From the NCBI GenBank assembly GCA_903884105.1, contig CAISDJ010000071.1:49721-113720 (forward strand): 64,000 nt of DNA, read 5' to 3'. Position numbers and translations under genes: made by a program. The stretch is from an uncultured Pseudomonadota bacterium (GTDB lineage: Bacteria; Pseudomonadota; Gammaproteobacteria; Steroidobacterales; Steroidobacteraceae). Each line of letters opens with the position of its first letter. Within the stretch, counting starts at the first letter, position 1. The notes below the pieces were generated by a model. The model did not search any database. It had not been told where the DNA came from and was given only the letters and a program-made list of their open reading frames with translations. Below are positions 37,359 to 45,542 of this stretch, piece after piece.

Positions 37359-37811
37359 GGGTAGGGCTTCCGAGAGGCGTCCCCCGGCCGGGGTGTGCGT
37401 CTGGTCCTTGTGCTGTCGAACAGTACCTGTACAGCATTCGATGGTGCCCGCCACGAGCTGTCATTGTGTAACCGATTGTGATCTCCACTGCGCACCTCGC
37501 GCAGCGTCAACGCCAACGTCCAGGTGCAAATTGCCTGCGATATGGCGCCTGGGGCGGGTGACGGCGACTGGACCAAACGTACACCCCGTCCGTGTGCCGG
37601 CTCGGAGGCAGAGTCGAAGCGGAGTGCCTGCTGCGTCTATCCTTTTCAATATTGACGGCATATCAAGTGCCGTGTTCTAGTCGGCCGGTGGACATGGGCA
37701 GCATCCCATCACGTTCTGCCTCGCATCTGCGGCAGTTCGTTACCGCACTTCGGCGGTATGGAAATCGTCATTCGACACAGTGGATCGGTTCCTAACGCGG
37801 AGCGTCGCGAC
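37359..37811 (+). other. Intergenic region without recognisable gene
   Basis: About 450 bp. A CCCCGGCCGGGG palindrome at 37382-37393 and a CTGTACAG palindrome at 37427-37434 are visible, but no T-run, promoter of quality or family-like frame. Short frames across it look like chance. Confidence 0.45.
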
Positions 37812-38333
37812 ATGATCAATCGATTGACAGTTGTAGCGTCGGGCAGCCTGGTTGTGGGAGGTGTGCTGGGTCTGGTCGGTTCCTTCGCGCCTGCTGCCAT
37901 GCGCGGCATTGCGTGGGGTCTGGATGGCACTGCACTTATCGTTGGTGCGGCACTTCTGGCGGTGCACCACATCAGGCTAGGCAACGATCAGTTGGCTGCT
38001 GGCTTTCTCGTGTTTCTCGCCGGGCAAACACTGGTGGTTGCGGGTTCGGCCATGGAGCTGTCAGCGAGCTCTGCAACGTTTGGCGCCGGTGTGGGCTTGT
38101 GGGCGGCGGGTCTGGCACTGGTGAGCGTCTCGTCAGCGATGCCGGTCTTCGTCAGGGCTACAGGGGCCATCGCAGCGATCCTGTTTGCAGTGACGGCGTT
38201 GCAGATCTATGGAGGCACGGCACTCGATCCCCTTTCGAAACCCCTGCCTTTCAATGCGTATCCGTTGTTTGTGCTCACGCTGTTTGGTTGGGCGTGGGTT
38301 CATTACCGGTCTGGTTCGAAGACTACCGCATAA
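37812..38333 (+). CDS. Small integral membrane protein of unknown function
   Basis: A 173-residue hydrophobic protein with about six helices, for example LVVGGVLGLVGSFAPAAM, GTALIVGAALLAVHHIRL, and the C-terminal AYPLFVLTLFGWAWVHYRSG. No enzymatic motif or family was recognised. ATG 37812 (MINRLTVV) is preferred because GGAG lies nine bases upstream; ATG 37758 would add 18 polar residues. The gene stands alone between two empty spacers, with no operon partner. Confidence 0.6.
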   Translation: MINRLTVVASGSLVVGGVLGLVGSFAPAAMRGIAWGLDGTALIVGAALLAVHHIRLGNDQLAAGFLVFLAGQTLVVAGSAMELSASSATFGAGVGLWAAGLALVSVSSAMPVFVRATGAIAAILFAVTALQIYGGTALDPLSKPLPFNAYPLFVLTLFGWAWVHYRSGSKTTA

Positions 38334-38684
38334 CAAGGCGCATCCAGACGGATGCTGCAGTCCTCCGCCAAAGTGGACTTCGGTGCCGGGCCGGGAAACC
38401 GGCATAACTTCTATTGAAGCGGAACAAAAAGGATACACGCGCATTTCTGGATGATTCGCCCTGAATTCCGCCTTCTCTGTCTCGCTTCCCGTGCTTAGTC
38501 TGAGTACGGACAATGCTGAACAGGGGATTGCGAGATGGGCGGATTGAAGGATGGCAGACCGCCAGCATCCGCCGTGCGCTTGGCTCCGGAGACCTGTCGC
38601 TCCCTGTGTCTGCGGGTGCCATTGATAGGGCGCCTGCTCCGATCTGCAGCACTTCCTCCTTTATCAAGGGCCACGACCGCTCTC
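38334..38684 (+). other. Intergenic region ahead of the higBA promoter
   Basis: About 350 bp without a supported gene. At 38380-38401 it contains GGTGCCGGGCCGGGAAACCGG, a half-copy of the hairpin found at 53396-53466 after the Crp/Fnr gene. Confidence 0.4.
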
Positions 38685-38712
38685 TTGACAGGATACGGCA
38701 GAGCCGTATAGT
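38685..38712 (+). promoter_or_regulatory. higBA promoter with embedded palindromic operator
   Basis: TTGACA (38685-38690), a 16-bp spacer and TATAGT (38707-38712) form a near-consensus promoter. Between and over the -10 lies ATACGGC-AGA-GCCGTAT (38693-38709), a perfect 7-bp inverted repeat placed where a bound antitoxin would block RNA polymerase. The transcription start predicted about seven bases on falls at the toxin GTG (38718). Confidence 0.8.
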
Positions 38713-38717
38713 CATCC

Positions 38718-39065
38718 GTGTTCAGCTTGATCGAGACAGCGCTTTTTTCGAAGCTTGTTGTCGAGTACCTGAATGACGAGGAGTACGCCGCCCTGCAGGC
38801 TGCAATGATGCGGGATCCTGATGCGGGTCCCGTCATACCGGGTTCCGGCGGCGCGCGGAAATTGCGCTGGGCCGCCCCGGGTCGTGGAAAGCGCGGTGGG
38901 TACCGGGTGATTTACTACGTCAGGCGGGCTCAGGGCGTCATCTGGTTGCTGACGATGTATCCGAAGAACGTGGCGGACGACATCCCGGTCCACGTCCTTA
39001 GGCAGATTCGAAAGGAAGTGGAAGATGGCCACCAAGAAGCGAAACATCGGACGAGAGATCCTTGA
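38718..39065 (+). CDS. higB: HigB/RelE-family toxin
   Basis: A 115-residue type II toxin. FSLIETALFSKLVVEYLNDE, PGSGGARKLRWAAPGRGKRG and GYRVIYYVRRAQGVIWLLTM are the RelE/HigB segments. Toxins of this family cut mRNA on the ribosome. The start is GTG 38718, the only codon giving the family N-terminus. It lies just six bases after the -10, so the mRNA probably has no leader. The gene overlaps the antitoxin by 41 bases, and the toxin-first order is typical of higBA. Confidence 0.88.
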   Translation: MFSLIETALFSKLVVEYLNDEEYAALQAAMMRDPDAGPVIPGSGGARKLRWAAPGRGKRGGYRVIYYVRRAQGVIWLLTMYPKNVADDIPVHVLRQIRKEVEDGHQEAKHRTRDP

Positions 39066-39297
39066 GGGTCTGCGCGAGATCAAGCGCGGCGAACAGCGCC
39101 GCGTAACCAACATTCCGGATATCGCCGGCATTCGGGAAAAGACCGGGCTCTCCCAGGACCGGTTTGCCACGCTGTTGGGCGTGTCGGTTCGCACGCTGCA
39201 GGATTGGGAGCAGGGCCGGAGAGCGCCCTCAGGGGCGGCCCGAACACTGCTCATGGTCGCCGACAGGAATCCGAGGGCGCTGCTCGATGTGGCTTGA
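39025..39297 (+). CDS. higA: HigA-family antitoxin, helix-turn-helix
   Basis: A 90-residue protein with an HTH_XRE-like domain: IREKTGLSQDRFATLLGVSV then RTLQDWEQGRRAPSG. The N-terminal basic stretch MATKKRNIGREILEGLREIK is typical. In the family it neutralises HigB and represses its own promoter, and the ATACGGC palindrome upstream is the likely operator. Overlap with higB suggests translational coupling. Confidence 0.9.
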   Translation: MATKKRNIGREILEGLREIKRGEQRRVTNIPDIAGIREKTGLSQDRFATLLGVSVRTLQDWEQGRRAPSGAARTLLMVADRNPRALLDVA

Positions 39298-39365
39298 GTC
39301 GGGGAGCGGTTTCGTGCCCAGTCCGTGGATCGCGCAGATGCGGCTCAACGCCTTTAGCGCGGTGG

Positions 39366-40448
39366 CTATTGCACCTTGAGCTTCTGCACCCGCTTGCCGC
39401 CGATTTCGCCAGTGAAGACGTTGCCGTGGCTGTCTACGGCGAGGTCATGCAGCTGGTAGAACTGTCCTGCCCAGCGGCCGCCGCGGCCGAATGAGCCGAC
39501 GACCTGGCCCGTCTTCCGGTCGAGGATATCGACGGTGCGCTGTTCGCTATTGGCCACGACGAGATAGGGTTGGTCGCCCTTGGGCCAGGGCACTGCGTCG
39601 CCTGCCGTGCCGTTGCCCAGTGTCGCGGGTGCGACGCGGAGCTCCCGCACGAAGGTGCCGTCCTTCCTGAACACCTGGATGCGATCGTTGCGGCGATCAC
39701 AGACATGGACGAAGCCGTCCTTGCTCAGCTTGACGCAATGGACGGGTTCGTTGAACTGCTGCGGCAGCGGTCCCTGCGGGTTGTAGGTGACGGGACCGTC
39801 GATCGGCTTGTTGCCATACGCACCCCAATGGCGCTTGTAAGCACCCGTCTCGGTATCGAACACGATGACGCGACGGTTGTGGTAGCCGTCGGCGATGTAG
39901 ATCTCGTTGGCTTGTGTGTCGACGGTGAAGTCGGCGGGTCCGCCGAGGATCGTCGAGTCATTGCTGCCTTTCGACGGGCCGATCCCACCGATCTGCATGA
40001 CGAACTTGCCGTTGCGGGTGAACTTGAGGAGAACGCCATCCTTTTCGCCATTGCCAGCCGTCCATACGAAGCCCTTGGCATCCACATGGATGCCATGTTC
40101 GTTCTCGGGCCAGTCGTAGCCTGCTCCCGGGCCGCCCCAGGCCTGGACCACATTTCCCTGTGCGTCGAACTCGATTACTGCAGGAGCGGGAACGCAGCAG
40201 GTCGACAGCGGCGGGTTCTGCACGGCACCGGCTTCTTCGGGCGTCAACGAGCGGGGGCGCTGCAAGATCCACACGTGGTCGGAGCTGTCCACCGTGATCC
40301 CGCCGATGCTGCCGATGATCCAGTTGTTGGGCAGTGGCTTGGGCCAGAACGGATCCACCTTGTAACTGGGGACACTGGCGGCGCGGGCCAGGCCGAGCAC
40401 GCAGACCGAGAGCAGGAGCGCGGTCCGGACGAATGACTTGTGGTCCAT
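39366..40448 (-). CDS. Secreted NHL-repeat beta-propeller protein
   Basis: A 360-residue protein with a signal peptide (cleavage near LARAAS). Repeats of the NHL type follow: GGITVDSSDHVWILQRPRS, HGIHVDAKGFVWTAGNGEKD, DFTVDTQANEIYIADGYHNR, CVKLSKDGFVHVCDRRNDR and DLAVDSHGNVFTGEIGG. These predict a six-bladed propeller like that of peptidyl-amidoglycolate lyase relatives. No enzymatic assignment is safe, and binding or lyase roles are both possible. It is monocistronic and convergent with higA, 68 bp away. Confidence 0.82.
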   Translation of the reverse strand: MDHKSFVRTALLLSVCVLGLARAASVPSYKVDPFWPKPLPNNWIIGSIGGITVDSSDHVWILQRPRSLTPEEAGAVQNPPLSTCCVPAPAVIEFDAQGNVVQAWGGPGAGYDWPENEHGIHVDAKGFVWTAGNGEKDGVLLKFTRNGKFVMQIGGIGPSKGSNDSTILGGPADFTVDTQANEIYIADGYHNRRVIVFDTETGAYKRHWGAYGNKPIDGPVTYNPQGPLPQQFNEPVHCVKLSKDGFVHVCDRRNDRIQVFRKDGTFVRELRVAPATLGNGTAGDAVPWPKGDQPYLVVANSEQRTVDILDRKTGQVVGSFGRGGRWAGQFYQLHDLAVDSHGNVFTGEIGGKRVQKLKVQ

Positions 40449-40700
40449 GATTGAAAGTCTCCAGGGTCCGGGGCTGCTGAAGCCGGAGGGGCTGCGAATA
40501 GCGGGCTGTCCATGGCGACGCGCAGCGTTCTGATGAGCGCCGACCGCACCCTCCAGCGCGGCATAATGTACGCTTGCCTACGGGGCACTTCAAACACGAA
40601 GCGGGTTTGCGGTGCAGGGGATTTTCGATGAGCCGCGGTGGAGTCTTGCCGGGTCCTTTTGTCCGGCACCGCCACCGCCCACAACAACAGGAAAGCGTTC

Positions 40701-41027
40701 ATGCCCACGGTCTACGAGAAACGGACCTACTCCGTCACGGTAGGGAAGATGCCGGAAGTGATTCGCCTGTACTCCACCCTTGGGTGGCCCGCACTGGAGG
40801 CGGGCGGGTTTTCAAAGTATCTGGTGGGCTACTTCACTTCGGACACCGGTGAACTGCATCAGCTCATGCATCTTTGGCGCTTCGACAGCGATGATGACCG
40901 CCGGGATTTCTGGAAGCGGCTCTTCGCAGACGAGGCCTTCATGGCGTTCGTGGTTCAGCTCCGCCCGCTGCTCAAGACTCAAGTCAACCAGTTGCTGCTC
41001 GGCGCGCCTTGGGGCCCGCACCCGTAG
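40701..41027 (+). CDS. NIPSNAP-family protein
   Basis: A 108-residue ferredoxin-like protein with the NIPSNAP pattern VYEKRTYSVTVGKMPEVIRL, LVGYFTSDTGELHQLMHLWR and DDDRRDFWKRLFADEAFMAF. These small dimeric barrels are found beside various catabolic genes, and the function is undefined. ATG 40701 gives the family start. The gene lies upstream of the secreted protein at 41096, 68 bp apart. Confidence 0.85.
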   Translation: MPTVYEKRTYSVTVGKMPEVIRLYSTLGWPALEAGGFSKYLVGYFTSDTGELHQLMHLWRFDSDDDRRDFWKRLFADEAFMAFVVQLRPLLKTQVNQLLLGAPWGPHP

Positions 41028-41095
41028 CGCTGTGAGAGAACCGTTCGTGCGGGGTTTGGATGGTCGAGTGGTTTGAACCAGGAGAGGAATTCCCT

Positions 41096-41797
41096 ATGTC
41101 ACGTCAGGACTGGATCCGGATCATCACACTCATCGCAGCAGCGCTAGTGATCGGACACGCGCAGGCTGCTCAACCGGCTCCGGCTCCGGGCGCGGCCGCC
41201 GCCGTGGCTGCGGTCCACCCGCCGTTGCTCTTCCGTGAAGCATGGCGGCAGCCCTCGCATACGGGTGAACTGACCGACGAGAACCGGCGCCTCACGCCGG
41301 AAGCAGTGAGCAATCCCACTCTGAAGCTCACGCTGTATGGAGCAGACTCGAGAAACATCGGTGTGTACTCGCATGAAGGGCGTCTGGACCTCTGGACAGG
41401 CATGACCACCTCTCCCGTCGCGGTCACGCTGAGCGACAAAGGCAATTACATCGATCTGTCAGTGCCTCTCGCGCGAGTGCGTTGGACGACGCGAACCCAG
41501 AGCCTCCATGTCATTCACCCCGTCGTGAAGCTGGCGGACGGGATGCTGCTCGTCGGCAGCCATGGCGTATCCACGGAAGGCAAATTCCTGCTGAACGAAG
41601 TCACTTTCGCAAACCAACGGTGGTTCAAGCTGGATCCCGTCAAGCTGGTCACGACTGTCATGGTCGACAAGCCGGATCTGAGCAGGGTGGATGAGATCGG
41701 GTTCGTCGATCTGATGCCCGCCGGTGGCCATGGGAATGCGGGCTGGGTGAATGTCTCGGCGCTCGAGGTCTACGCGGGAACGCGACCGCGCCAATAG
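41096..41797 (+). CDS. Secreted protein of unknown function
   Basis: A 233-residue protein with a signal peptide (MSRQDWIRIITLIAAALVIG then AQAAQP). The remainder looks beta-rich: LLFREAWRQPSHTGELTDEN, TLKLTLYGADSRNIGVYSHE, VDEIGFVDLMPAGGHGNAGW. The pattern resembles DUF1080/concanavalin-like secreted domains, but I cannot name the family. AGGAGAGG precedes ATG 41096. No cysteines or enzyme motif stand out. Confidence 0.72.
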   Translation: MSRQDWIRIITLIAAALVIGHAQAAQPAPAPGAAAAVAAVHPPLLFREAWRQPSHTGELTDENRRLTPEAVSNPTLKLTLYGADSRNIGVYSHEGRLDLWTGMTTSPVAVTLSDKGNYIDLSVPLARVRWTTRTQSLHVIHPVVKLADGMLLVGSHGVSTEGKFLLNEVTFANQRWFKLDPVKLVTTVMVDKPDLSRVDEIGFVDLMPAGGHGNAGWVNVSALEVYAGTRPRQ

Positions 41798-41914
41798 GCG
41801 GGGACTCGGGCTTCGGCTTTCGGTGTCGGACGCGCAGTCCCCCTGAGTCATCGGGGACGGCCGCTCATGCGTGCCGGTTGCTGCGTCGCGGTCAAGTTGT
41901 GACAAGTGCGGAGG

Positions 41915-41943
41915 GTGCCGCGGAGAGAGCGGTGTGCTACGTT
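41915..41943 (+). promoter_or_regulatory. Conserved promoter-like block before lectin-like gene 1
   Basis: GTGCCG (41915-41920), 17 bp and TACGTT (41938-41943), with TGTGC immediately before the -10. The same block is found at 44728-44756 before the paralogue. The extended -10 TGTGCTACGTT is what is most conserved and resembles sigma-70/sigma-S extended -10 elements. The -35 is far from consensus. Confidence 0.45.
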
Positions 41944-41982
41944 TCGTGTCTGATTGCACGCGAACTCAAAGGGGATAGGTTC

Positions 41983-42660
41983 ATGAAGATTTCACGCAAA
42001 CAATTGGCGCTCCTCGCCGCGATGGGCATGGCAGCGGGCTTTGCCGCTCAGGCCGCCACGCCGGCGATGGGCTTCTTCGTCAGCAGCAAGGGCTCGGGCA
42101 AGGGCGGTGACCTGGGCGGACTCAAGGGCGCGGATGCGCTCTGCCAGCAACTCGCGACGAGCGCGGGTGCAGGCAATCGTACGTGGGTTGCGTTCCTCAG
42201 CACGCAGGGTGAGGGTGCCGTCAATGCCAAGGACCGCATCGGCAACGGTCCCTGGTACAACGCCAAAGGCGCGTTGATCGCGCAGAACCTTGCCGACCTC
42301 CTCAAGCTTGAAGTGAAGATCAATGCCCAAACGGCCCTTGATGAAAAGGGACAGCCGGTCCCGGGCATCCCGCTGGGTCCCGACGGCGCGCCGGTAGCCA
42401 TGCCGGATCTGATGAAGGTGGAGCATGACATCCTGACGGGATCGCAGGCGGACGGCACTGCGTTCAAGGATGCGATGGACCACACCTGCAACAACTGGGC
42501 GTCGAGCACCGATGGCACTGCGATGGTCGGCCATCATGACCGCATCAGCCGGAACCCCGGGCTCTCGCCGTGGGCGGCCGTGCACCCGACTGCGGGTTGC
42601 AGCGTGGAGAAGATCAGGCCGAGCGGTGGAACAGGCCGGTTGTACTGCTTCGCGAAGTAA
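41983..42660 (+). CDS. Secreted endostatin/C-type-lectin-like protein, copy 1
   Basis: A 225-residue protein with a signal peptide (cleavage near FAAQAATP, about residue 22-25). The mature part has the bacterial lectin-like pattern: KGGDLGGLKGADALCQQLAT, GNRTWVAFLSTQGEGAVNAK, DRIGNGPWYNAKG, EHDILTGSQADGTAF, TCNNWASSTDG and GHHDR. Cysteines at the start, middle and end (ALCQ, HTCNNW, AGCSVE, LYCFAK) probably form disulfides. Ligand and role are unknown. A close paralogue of identical length is at 44804. ATG 41983 has a GGGGATAG-type site upstream. Confidence 0.82.
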   Translation: MKISRKQLALLAAMGMAAGFAAQAATPAMGFFVSSKGSGKGGDLGGLKGADALCQQLATSAGAGNRTWVAFLSTQGEGAVNAKDRIGNGPWYNAKGALIAQNLADLLKLEVKINAQTALDEKGQPVPGIPLGPDGAPVAMPDLMKVEHDILTGSQADGTAFKDAMDHTCNNWASSTDGTAMVGHHDRISRNPGLSPWAAVHPTAGCSVEKIRPSGGTGRLYCFAK

Positions 42661-42667
42661 ACATCAG

Positions 42668-42753
42668 CGCGGCGCTGCCACTCGGCGGCGCCGCGAACCT
42701 CCGCAGCTTCACAACCGTTGCGGAATCTCTGGCCCAGGCGGGGATTCCGCAAC
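42668..42753. repeat. Stem-loops between convergent genes
   Basis: GCGGCGCTGCC (42669-42679) pairs with GGCGGCGCCGC (42684-42694) around a 4-base loop, with one G-U and one extra flanking pair. GTTGCGGAATC (42717-42727) pairs with GATTCCGCAAC (42743-42753). No T-run follows. They probably mark the 3' ends of lectin-like gene 1 and the opposing RNA-modification gene. Confidence 0.5.
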
Positions 42754-42816
42754 CTTGGTACGTCCTCAATTTCCGCAGAATCAGATCGAAAACCGGAAAC
42801 GCCTCCGGTTTCCAGG

Positions 42817-44628
42817 TTACGCCCACGCCGGCGGTTCCGCGGTAAACGTCATCCATCCCTTGCCTGCCGGATGCTGGAAGCCGAGCTTCCATGCGTGCAG
42901 GCACAACGGTGCGTCTTCCATCGAGAGCGTGGCGACGGTGCCGAGTTCGCGGTTCGCGAGATAGAGCGGATCGCCGCAAACGGGGAAGCCGAGGTACTGC
43001 AGGTGCAGGCGGATCTGGTTGGTGCGGCCGGTGAGGGGGCGGGCTTCGACTAACGAAGTGCCGTCGGCGTTCCGGCGCAGCACGGTGAATTCGGTCGTCG
43101 ATGCCATGCCGTCTTCGGCGCCCGCATCACGAGATCCTAAGGGACCCGTTTCACGGCTGATCGGAGCATCGCACTGGAAGGTGTCCTCCGGTGGGTGTCC
43201 CGTGACTTTCACGAGATAGTGCTTGGTGACTTCGCCGCGCTGGAACTGGGGTTGCAGCAGGGACGCAAAGCGCTGCGTGCGACAGGCGACGACGAGGCCG
43301 GTGGTGTTGGCGTCGAGCCGATGCGCAACACGGGGCTTCTGCGGGTGATAGGCCAGCGCAAGGAACCACGCGAGCGTGTTGCGGTTGAAGCGGCCGCCTG
43401 CGTGCATCGGCAGCGGCGCCGGCTTGTTCACGACGATGATGGCTTCATCCTCGTACAGGACGCGTATGTCGTTGCTGACTTCCGGTTCCAGTGACGCGGG
43501 ATGCAGATGGAACAGACGTTCGCCGGTATGGACGCGATGCTCAGGCGTCACCGGCTGCTTGTCCTTGTCCAGAATGCGGGCTGCCGCGAACAAGGGCGTC
43601 CAGTACTCGGGCGGATATTGCGGCACCATCGTTGCGAGAGATTCACCCAGGTTAAGCCCATTGCAGGCTTCGGGTGCTTTCATCGGCCGATAGTTGTCGT
43701 ACGGGATGCTGCCGGGGAGGGGCGTCGTCGATCGACGAAGTGTGTTCTGCCGGTGCGTGATCGCATCGGCCATGCTTTCTGCGGGATCGCGCCAGCAGGC
43801 GGGGCAGCTCTTGCCGGGCACGTAGCGATCGGACTTCTGTTCTGCGGCGGTGAGCGGCGTCTGGCAGTGGTAGCACACGACGCTACCCGTTTCGCTCAAG
43901 CCGGGATCGACGCCGACGCGCTGGTCGAACACGAAGCACTCGCCATCGTAGTGCGCGCTGCCGACGTCCTCGAAGTACTTCAGGATGCCGCCGTCGAGTT
44001 GGTAGATGTGCTTGTAGCCTTCCTTCTCCATGAAGGGCCCGGCCTTCTCGCAGCGGATGCCGCCGGTGCAGAACATCACGATGGGCTGGTCCTTCAGCGA
44101 CTCCGGCAGCGTGCGCACGGCGGCAGGGAAGTTCCTGAAGTGGTCGAGGTCGAACGTGACGGCATTGTGGAACGTGCCCAGCTTCACTTCGTAGTCGTTG
44201 CGGGTGTCGAGCAGCGTGATGGGCCGGCCTTCATCGAGCCACTGCTTGAGCTCGGCTGGCTTGAGCTTGGGCGACGTCCGCTTGGCGGGATCGATGCCTT
44301 CGACGCCGAACGCGATGATCTCCTTCTTGATCCGCACCAGCATCCGCGTGAACGGCTGGTAGTCGCTCTCGCTGTACTTGGCCGCAAGCGTCTCCAGACC
44401 GGGCCGCGCTCGCAGCAGCACGAGCAATCGCTCGAGCCCGTCGCGGGCCCCTGCCACGAACAGGTTGATGCCCTCGGTGCTGATCAGGATCGTGCCCTTG
44501 AGGCCGAGCGACTTGCATTCGGCCAGCAGCTCGGCGCGCCATTCCTTCAGGCCGGTCAGCGTCGCGAACTGGTACGCGGCGATGTTCGTGATGGGTGGCG
44601 TGTTTGGAAGGGAGGTCTTCGGGGACAT
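42817..44628 (-). CDS. Fused rhodanese-type tRNA hydroxylase (TrhO) and RluA-family pseudouridine synthase
   Basis: A 603-residue two-enzyme protein. Residues 15-110 are the TrhO N-terminal domain (AECKSLGLKGTILISTEGIN), and 125-225 the rhodanese domain with Cys187 in CTGGIRCEKAG. TrhO hydroxylates U34 of certain tRNAs. A CxxC-x19-CxxC zinc-like motif (C252, C255, C275, C278) follows. From about 385 an RluA domain appears: IRVLYEDEAIIVVNKPAPLP, then HRLDANTTGLVV with catalytic Asp439, and GRTNQIRLHLQYLGFPVCGD. ATG 44628 is chosen because upstream in-frame codons run antisense through the signal peptide of lectin-like copy 2. RluA enzymes make pseudouridine in rRNA or tRNA; the target here is not readable. 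Confidence 0.9.
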   Translation of the reverse strand: MSPKTSLPNTPPITNIAAYQFATLTGLKEWRAELLAECKSLGLKGTILISTEGINLFVAGARDGLERLLVLLRARPGLETLAAKYSESDYQPFTRMLVRIKKEIIAFGVEGIDPAKRTSPKLKPAELKQWLDEGRPITLLDTRNDYEVKLGTFHNAVTFDLDHFRNFPAAVRTLPESLKDQPIVMFCTGGIRCEKAGPFMEKEGYKHIYQLDGGILKYFEDVGSAHYDGECFVFDQRVGVDPGLSETGSVVCYHCQTPLTAAEQKSDRYVPGKSCPACWRDPAESMADAITHRQNTLRRSTTPLPGSIPYDNYRPMKAPEACNGLNLGESLATMVPQYPPEYWTPLFAAARILDKDKQPVTPEHRVHTGERLFHLHPASLEPEVSNDIRVLYEDEAIIVVNKPAPLPMHAGGRFNRNTLAWFLALAYHPQKPRVAHRLDANTTGLVVACRTQRFASLLQPQFQRGEVTKHYLVKVTGHPPEDTFQCDAPISRETGPLGSRDAGAEDGMASTTEFTVLRRNADGTSLVEARPLTGRTNQIRLHLQYLGFPVCGDPLYLANRELGTVATLSMEDAPLCLHAWKLGFQHPAGKGWMTFTAEPPAWA

Positions 44629-44727
44629 CCGCCCATGGTTCCTTGATGCTGCGGCGCAGTCAAGTTGGGGGATGACGCAGGGCGAGTCCCTTCGGCAGTT
44701 CCAGGCATTGTGAAAATTGCAGGGGTG

Positions 44728-44756
44728 GTGCCGTAGGGCTAGGGGTGTGCTACGTT
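44728..44756 (+). promoter_or_regulatory. Conserved promoter-like block before lectin-like gene 2
   Basis: GTGCCG (44728-44733), 17 bp and TACGTT (44751-44756), with GGTGTGC leading into the -10, as before copy 1. The preserved spacing in both copies supports function. The sequence between the two boxes differs. Confidence 0.45.
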
Positions 44757-44803
44757 CCGCGTCCGTGTCAGAGGGCACGTCACTTTTTTGAGGGGAAGCA
44801 AAC

Positions 44804-45481
44804 ATGAAGATTTCACGCAAACAACTGGCGCTCCTCGCCGCGATGGGCATGGCAGCGGGCTTCGCTGCGCAGGCTGCAACGCCGGCGATGAGCTTTTTCG
44901 TCACCAGCAAGGGCTCGGGCAAGGGCGCTGATCTCGGCGGCCTGAAGGGTGCCGACGCGATCTGCCAGCAGCTCGCCACCGCTGCCGGCGCGGGCAACCG
45001 CACCTGGGCCGCTTACCTCAGCACGCAGGGTGCAGGCGCCGTCAATGCCAAGGACCGTATCGGCACGGGCCCCTGGTACAACGTGAAGGGTCAGCTGATC
45101 GCGCAGAACGTTGCCGACCTGCTCAAGCCGGAAGTGAAGATCAATGCCGACACGGCGCTCACCGAGAAGGGCCAGCCCATCGGCGCGGTCAAGGTCGGTG
45201 CTGATGGCGCACCGCTGCCGCGCGAACAGCAGTCGGGTGTCGCGCACGACATCCTGACGGGCTCGCAGGAGAATGGCACGGCCTTCCCGGCCGGCGAAGA
45301 CCGCACCTGCAACAACTGGACGTCGAGCACCACCGGCAGCGCGATGCTGGGTCACCACGACCGCCGCAGCCTGCAGCCGGGCCTGTCTCCGTGGGCTGCC
45401 GCACATCCCTCGCAGGGTTGCAGCCAGGACAACCTGGTCGCCACCGGCGGCGCAGGGCTCCTGTACTGCTTCGCGAAGTAA
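44804..45481 (+). CDS. Secreted endostatin/C-type-lectin-like protein, copy 2
   Basis: A 225-residue paralogue of 41983-42660. The first 20 codons are nearly identical, including the nucleotide sequence. The signal peptide ends near FAAQAATP. The mature domain repeats the pattern GADLGGLKGADAICQQLATA, DRIGTGPWYNVKG, HDILTGSQENGTAFPAGEDR, TCNNWTSST, GHHDRRS and ends LLYCFAK. The middle differs (KVGADGAPLPREQQSG versus MPDLMKVE in copy 1), so ligand preference may differ. AGGGGAAG precedes the ATG. A strong terminator follows. Confidence 0.83.
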   Translation: MKISRKQLALLAAMGMAAGFAAQAATPAMSFFVTSKGSGKGADLGGLKGADAICQQLATAAGAGNRTWAAYLSTQGAGAVNAKDRIGTGPWYNVKGQLIAQNVADLLKPEVKINADTALTEKGQPIGAVKVGADGAPLPREQQSGVAHDILTGSQENGTAFPAGEDRTCNNWTSSTTGSAMLGHHDRRSLQPGLSPWAAAHPSQGCSQDNLVATGGAGLLYCFAK

Positions 45482-45509
45482 GCACTTGCGGCCTGTTTGA
45501 GGCCTGCTA

Positions 45510-45542
45510 CAGCCCGGGTGCCTTGCCGCCCGGGCTGTTTTT
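45510..45542 (+). terminator. Intrinsic terminator after lectin-like gene 2
   Basis: CAGCCCGGG (45510-45518) pairs with CCCGGGCTG (45529-45537) around a 10-base loop, followed by TTTTT. Confidence 0.93.

Noticed and set aside
37413..37434. LexA/SOS box
   Set aside because: CTGT at 37413 is followed at the right distance by ACCT, not ACAG. The nearby CTGTACAG lacks the internal 8-bp spacer.
44629..45003. N-terminal extension of the TrhO-RluA protein
   Set aside because: It would run antisense through the signal peptide region of lectin-like gene 2 and has no TrhO similarity.
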